From: Qingshengfaniella alkalisoli
Lineage (GTDB): Bacteria; Pseudomonadota; Alphaproteobacteria; Rhodobacterales; Rhodobacteraceae
DNA length: 64,000 bases
Direction of reading: 5' to 3'
Assembly (NCBI RefSeq): GCF_007855645.1
Contig: NZ_CP042265.1
Location: 310,001 to 374,000 of the forward strand
A program made the position numbers and the translations under genes. The notes beneath the pieces are model-generated. The model worked only from the letters and a program-made list of their open reading frames with translations. It searched no databases and had not been told where the DNA came from. How positions within the stretch are numbered: position 1 is the stretch's first letter; every line of letters begins with the position of its first letter. Below are positions 60,769 through 64,000 of this stretch, piece after piece.

Positions 60769-61458
60769 TTAGTTCATTCCCAAGGCAAAGCGTTCGATCA
60801 AACGAAAGCACCCGTCCGCACCCGATCCGACAAGGCATATGTCGTTCACCTCAAACTCGTCAGCCAGGAAGGGAGCTACAAGCGGCTCCACGGCTGCGAC
60901 AGTTACGTCAGCGTCTCTGTCGGTGAGCTGGCCGGTGAGCGTCAGGTGAAAGCGGAACTCGTCCATCACATAGGGATAGCCCCACCGCGCGAGGTTTGCC
61001 TCCTGCGCCGCATTCAACCCCGATTTGCGGCGGCGGATCAGGTCCTGTTCCGTAGTCGGTGCACGGAAGGTATCGAAATCACGCACAATGCCCGCTGCCA
61101 AAGCAGTCAAATCCTCCGATTGTGGTGGGCAAAGCGCGAGAAACCGACCGATCCGTTTCAATCGCAAGCCAGCCGTACGCAGTGGTTTATGCCGCTTCGC
61201 GAAGGTTTCTGCAGTTTTACGCAAGCCGATCGCTTCGGCACCTTCCGCCAAGCGAAACGGCGGCTTCAACGTCCCATGAAAGCCATATTTTCTAGGTGTC
61301 GCGGTAATCTCGGATACAGGGCGCGGCAGGTTGGGCAATTTTGGATGCGAGCGCTCTTCGCCCGTCAATACATCCCAGCCGAGCCAGGACGCTGTGAAGT
61401 CCGCAAATGGCCCTGCCGGCGGTAGGTAATAGATCGCGTAGCGTTCAAATCCGGTCAT
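60769..61458 (-). CDS. DUF1045 family protein, 2H-phosphoesterase-like
   Basis: A 229-residue protein. Two H-x-T-L motifs (YGFHGTLKPPF and FRFHLTLTGQL) are the hallmark of 2H phosphoesterases. MTGFERYAIYYLPPAGPFAD and the SWLGWD segment are typical of DUF1045, often encoded near phosphonate (phn) genes, where it may work with PhnN or PhnM. No phn genes are in this window. Confidence 0.85.
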   Translation of the reverse strand: MTGFERYAIYYLPPAGPFADFTASWLGWDVLTGEERSHPKLPNLPRPVSEITATPRKYGFHGTLKPPFRLAEGAEAIGLRKTAETFAKRHKPLRTAGLRLKRIGRFLALCPPQSEDLTALAAGIVRDFDTFRAPTTEQDLIRRRKSGLNAAQEANLARWGYPYVMDEFRFHLTLTGQLTDRDADVTVAAVEPLVAPFLADEFEVNDICLVGSGADGCFRLIERFALGMN

Positions 61459-61761
61459 GTCGCGGCTCCTGTTATGATACGGATTCCATGTATCTAAAGT
61501 CGCCGGTTTTCAATCGCTCTCGCTCACCAAGCGGCATACAAAGAGCCGAACTTTTCGCGTCTCACATATGGGCGTAGTCGCGCAAATAGGCGCGTTGCCC
61601 GCCCACTCACACAAGAAACCAACTGCATTGGAACGCTTTAGGCGAACCAGTTTCCTGCGCGATGACTGGAGGTGCGGGCACTGAGATCCGCGCCCGTTGC
61701 TGAGTTGGCTTCACGTAGAAATATCCAGGCGAAAGCCGGGGAGCCAACAGTCGCCAGATAT
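61459..61761. other. 303-base stretch without a gene
   Basis: No plausible ORF, tRNA or strong terminator seen between the DUF1045 start and the end of the aldo/keto reductase gene. It should contain the DUF1045 promoter. Confidence 0.5.
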
Positions 61762-62793
61762 TTAGCTCTTCAGAAGATGTGCACGATACTCGCCCTGTCG
61801 TTCCAGCATCCAGCCGGGGTATTCGGCGGGCAGCCTGGTCACCGCGTCTAACGCATCGAGATCATCAGGGGTCAAGGACGCCTCTGTCGCAGCAATGTTG
61901 TCCTCTAGTTGATCACCTCGTTTCGCGCCGACGATAACGCTCGTCACGGCGCTTTGGTGCAACAACCATGCCAGCGCAACCTGAGCGACGGAGCAACCCT
62001 TGCCGTCTGCAATCCTGCGCATCACCTCGATTGCATCGTGGGCACGATCCTTGTCGATCGGCGGAAAATCGAAATTCACTCGTCGGCCTTCCGACGTGTT
62101 GCCGCCGCGGTCGTATTTGCCGGACAGGAAACCACCTGCTAGCGGGCTCCAGACCATCAGCCCGACATCTTCGGATTGCAGCATAGGGACGACCTCGCGT
62201 TCAAGATCTCGGCCAGCCAGTGTATAATACGCTTGCAGTGACACGATCGGAGCAAGCTGCCGCGCCTCGGTAACACCCACCGCTTTAACTACCTGCCACG
62301 CCGCCCAGTTGGACAGACCGACATAGCGCACGAGCCCTTGCCGCACCAATGTGTCAAGCGCCCCCAATGTCTCCGAGATCGGTGTGGCAGGATCGAACCC
62401 GTGGATCTGGTACAGGTCTATGTGGTCGAGTTGGAGCCGCCTCAAGCTGGCCGTCGCCTGATCCAGTATATGCCCCCGCGATGCACCGCGCGCGTTCGGT
62501 CCTTCACCCATGGGACCAAGAACTTTTGTCGCGATCACCACGTCTTCGCGGGCAATGCCAAGATTCTTGAGCGACTGACCGAGGATCATCTCGCTCCGCC
62601 CGTTGGCGTAGATATTGGCGGTGTCGATAAAGTTGATCCCCGCATCGAGCGCGGTACGAACCAGACCATCCGCTTGCTCCTGCTGAAGCTGGCCGATCTG
62701 ACCCCACATTCCTTCCGACCCACCAAACGTCATTGTTCCAAGACACATTTCGGACACGAAAAGGCCGCTATGGCCGAGGCGACGATACCGCAT
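61762..62793 (-). CDS. Aldo/keto reductase (AKR, YajO/Tas-like group)
   Basis: A 343-residue AKR. RYRRLGHSGLFVSEMCLGTM and DTANIYANGRSE carry Asp and Tyr, VIATKVLGP the Lys and LYQIHGFDP the His. VWSPLAGGFLSGKYDRG and VIVGAKRGDQLEDN bind NADP. It reduces an aldehyde or ketone. It is divergent from an AraC regulator 168 bases away that may control it. Confidence 0.9.
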   Translation of the reverse strand: MRYRRLGHSGLFVSEMCLGTMTFGGSEGMWGQIGQLQQEQADGLVRTALDAGINFIDTANIYANGRSEMILGQSLKNLGIAREDVVIATKVLGPMGEGPNARGASRGHILDQATASLRRLQLDHIDLYQIHGFDPATPISETLGALDTLVRQGLVRYVGLSNWAAWQVVKAVGVTEARQLAPIVSLQAYYTLAGRDLEREVVPMLQSEDVGLMVWSPLAGGFLSGKYDRGGNTSEGRRVNFDFPPIDKDRAHDAIEVMRRIADGKGCSVAQVALAWLLHQSAVTSVIVGAKRGDQLEDNIAATEASLTPDDLDALDAVTRLPAEYPGWMLERQGEYRAHLLKS

Positions 62794-62961
62794 GGATTAC
62801 TTCCTTATTAGGTCGACGGGTCCGGATGACCACGATCTGGCCTTAACCTAGGTGCGCATGACGGGTGCGGGCCACGCCGATCCTCTTGAAATCCTGCCCG
62901 ATCCTCTCGATCGCAGCAAAGCAATGATGCCAGGCGCCGATGCCCGCGCTATAGTGCCGCC

Positions 62962-63867
62962 ATGCAGGAACCTTGTCTCGATACGTTGAAAACCCGCGCA
63001 ATGGCGATCTGGCATGATCATGGGCGGGAGAACCCTTTGCCCGGCCTGTTCGTGACGGTCACCGATGAACCGACGGGCCCTTTTCATAGCACCTATCGCC
63101 CGTCTCTTATCGTGGTCTTGCAGGGCGCGAAGGTCAGCCATCTTGGCAATCGCACCTACCGGTATGACGGGGGCAAGTGCCTGATCGCGTCGCTTGATGT
63201 TCCCATTCGAGCCGAGATCGTCACCGCTTCTGCCGAGGCTCCTTATGTAGCATTCGCTCTCAACATCGAACCTGCGAGCATCACTGAGTTGTTGCTGCAA
63301 ACGTCACCGGAGGCCCGGTCGGTTGGACCGACACCGGTTGCGCTCGGCGTACACGGCTTGCCCGAGCTTGTGCTCGACCCCCTCGAACGATTGCTTGCGC
63401 TGGTTGAACGGCCGAACGACATCCCCGTTCTGGCACCGATGATAAAACGCGAGATCATCTGGTATCTGCTGAACAGTCCGCAAGGCGCGATGCTGCGACA
63501 GATCGGCCTGACCGACAGCCGGATGGCTCGGATTGGCAAGTCGATCGCGTGGGTGCGCGGCAATTTCACTCAAACCCTGAGTATACCGCATCTGGCGGCG
63601 CTGGCAGGCATGAGCCCCGCCACCTTCCACCGCCATTTCAAGACAGCCACCGCGATGACACCGGTCCAGTTTCAGAAGCAGCTACGCCTGCAGGAAGCGC
63701 GGCGCCTGCTTCTCAGCGACAGCGCAGACGTTACGCAGGTCGGGTTTGCCATTGGCTATGAAAGCCCCTCACAGTTTAGCCGAGAATACCGTCGCATGTT
63801 CGGCGCTCCGCCGGGACGCGACGCGGTAGCAATCCGTCGGGTCATGTCGAATGATGTACACGCCTGA
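62962..63867 (+). CDS. AraC-family transcriptional regulator
   Basis: A 301-residue regulator. Residues 1-180 form an AraC_N type cupin domain (YRPSLIVVLQGAKVSHLG and IRAEIVTASAEAPYVAFAL). The C-terminal two helix-turn-helix units are seen in LSIPHLAALAGMSPATFHRH and DVTQVGFAIGYESPSQFSRE. The effector is unknown; the divergent aldo/keto reductase is a likely target, as in other AraC_N/AKR pairs. Confidence 0.9.
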   Translation: MQEPCLDTLKTRAMAIWHDHGRENPLPGLFVTVTDEPTGPFHSTYRPSLIVVLQGAKVSHLGNRTYRYDGGKCLIASLDVPIRAEIVTASAEAPYVAFALNIEPASITELLLQTSPEARSVGPTPVALGVHGLPELVLDPLERLLALVERPNDIPVLAPMIKREIIWYLLNSPQGAMLRQIGLTDSRMARIGKSIAWVRGNFTQTLSIPHLAALAGMSPATFHRHFKTATAMTPVQFQKQLRLQEARRLLLSDSADVTQVGFAIGYESPSQFSREYRRMFGAPPGRDAVAIRRVMSNDVHA

Positions 63868-64000
63868 CATTGCTTGTTTGTGATCGATCATCGCCTACCG
63901 ATTTGACCTTCCAGCAAGTTTTAAAACGGCAAACAGTTGTCAGTGTGCAGGCGCCTTTAATCGAGCCTCCGATTCTCGTTCGGTTACGAAGCCGGTTGGC

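Noticed and set aside
1-64000. CRISPR arrays, tRNA and rRNA genes, prophage or toxin-antitoxin modules
   Set aside because: No regularly spaced repeats, cloverleaf-like sequences, rRNA signatures or phage structural genes were found on reading both strands.

Overview
The window looks like chromosomal DNA of an alphaproteobacterium, most likely a marine or soil Rhodobacteraceae (Roseobacter-type) heterotroph. This is an inference from GC-rich coding sequence, dense short-gap operons, a TRAP importer, a PotFGHI/PuuAB polyamine cluster and PntAB. No rRNA, tRNA, CRISPR array or prophage was seen. Gene starts were moved downstream of the longest ORF where a ribosome binding site or family alignment required it.

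Layout. 1-1654: the 3' end of a cpdB-like nucleotidase gene, a MarR-like regulator and an exported MsrB. 1868-14436: a polyamine uptake and catabolism island. A minus-strand operon (aminotransferase, FAD oxidase, aldehyde dehydrogenase) and a plus-strand operon (PotF-G-H-I transporter, PuuA, PuuB, class I amidotransferase) flank a GntR regulator, with TGATCAAA-type palindromes in both promoter regions. 14558-20184: an AI-2E-type permease, a 500-base gap, a glycosyltransferase, a UDP-glucuronate epimerase and an octaheme cytochrome with a HEAT/TPR tail. 20356-27790: one six-gene run joining a DUF993-type sugar operon to pntAB and a glycerate kinase. 27797-37566: a sugar-acid locus (TRAP transporter, SDR, FadR-type regulator, GlcD-type oxidase, DenD, hydroxyacid dehydrogenase, IlvD/Edd dehydratase). 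37738-43790: two PQQ-type sugar dehydrogenases and a TauABC/SsuABC-like importer. Together these two stretches suggest periplasmic sugar oxidation, acid uptake and dehydration.

43884-53530 is the most unusual part. After an MFS permease come two divergent operons sharing one promoter region. The minus arm encodes a plant-like fatty-acid alpha-dioxygenase with its catalytic Tyr and His conserved, a degenerate cytochrome P450-like protein and a small 4-TM protein. The plus arm encodes a VAO-type FAD oxidase, a second small 4-TM protein that looks paralogous to the first, a membrane-anchored diheme protein of the RoxA/10S-DOX type, an alpha/beta hydrolase and an EthD-like protein. I read this as a candidate bacterial oxylipin (fatty-acid oxygenation) system; the reactions and substrates are inference.

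53628-64000: a nucleoside deaminase, a small graveyard of two unrelated transposase relics beside a perfect hairpin, a luciferase-like oxidoreductase, an ABM monooxygenase, a coiled-coil membrane protein, two aldo/keto reductases, two hydrolases, a DUF1045 2H-type protein and an AraC regulator.
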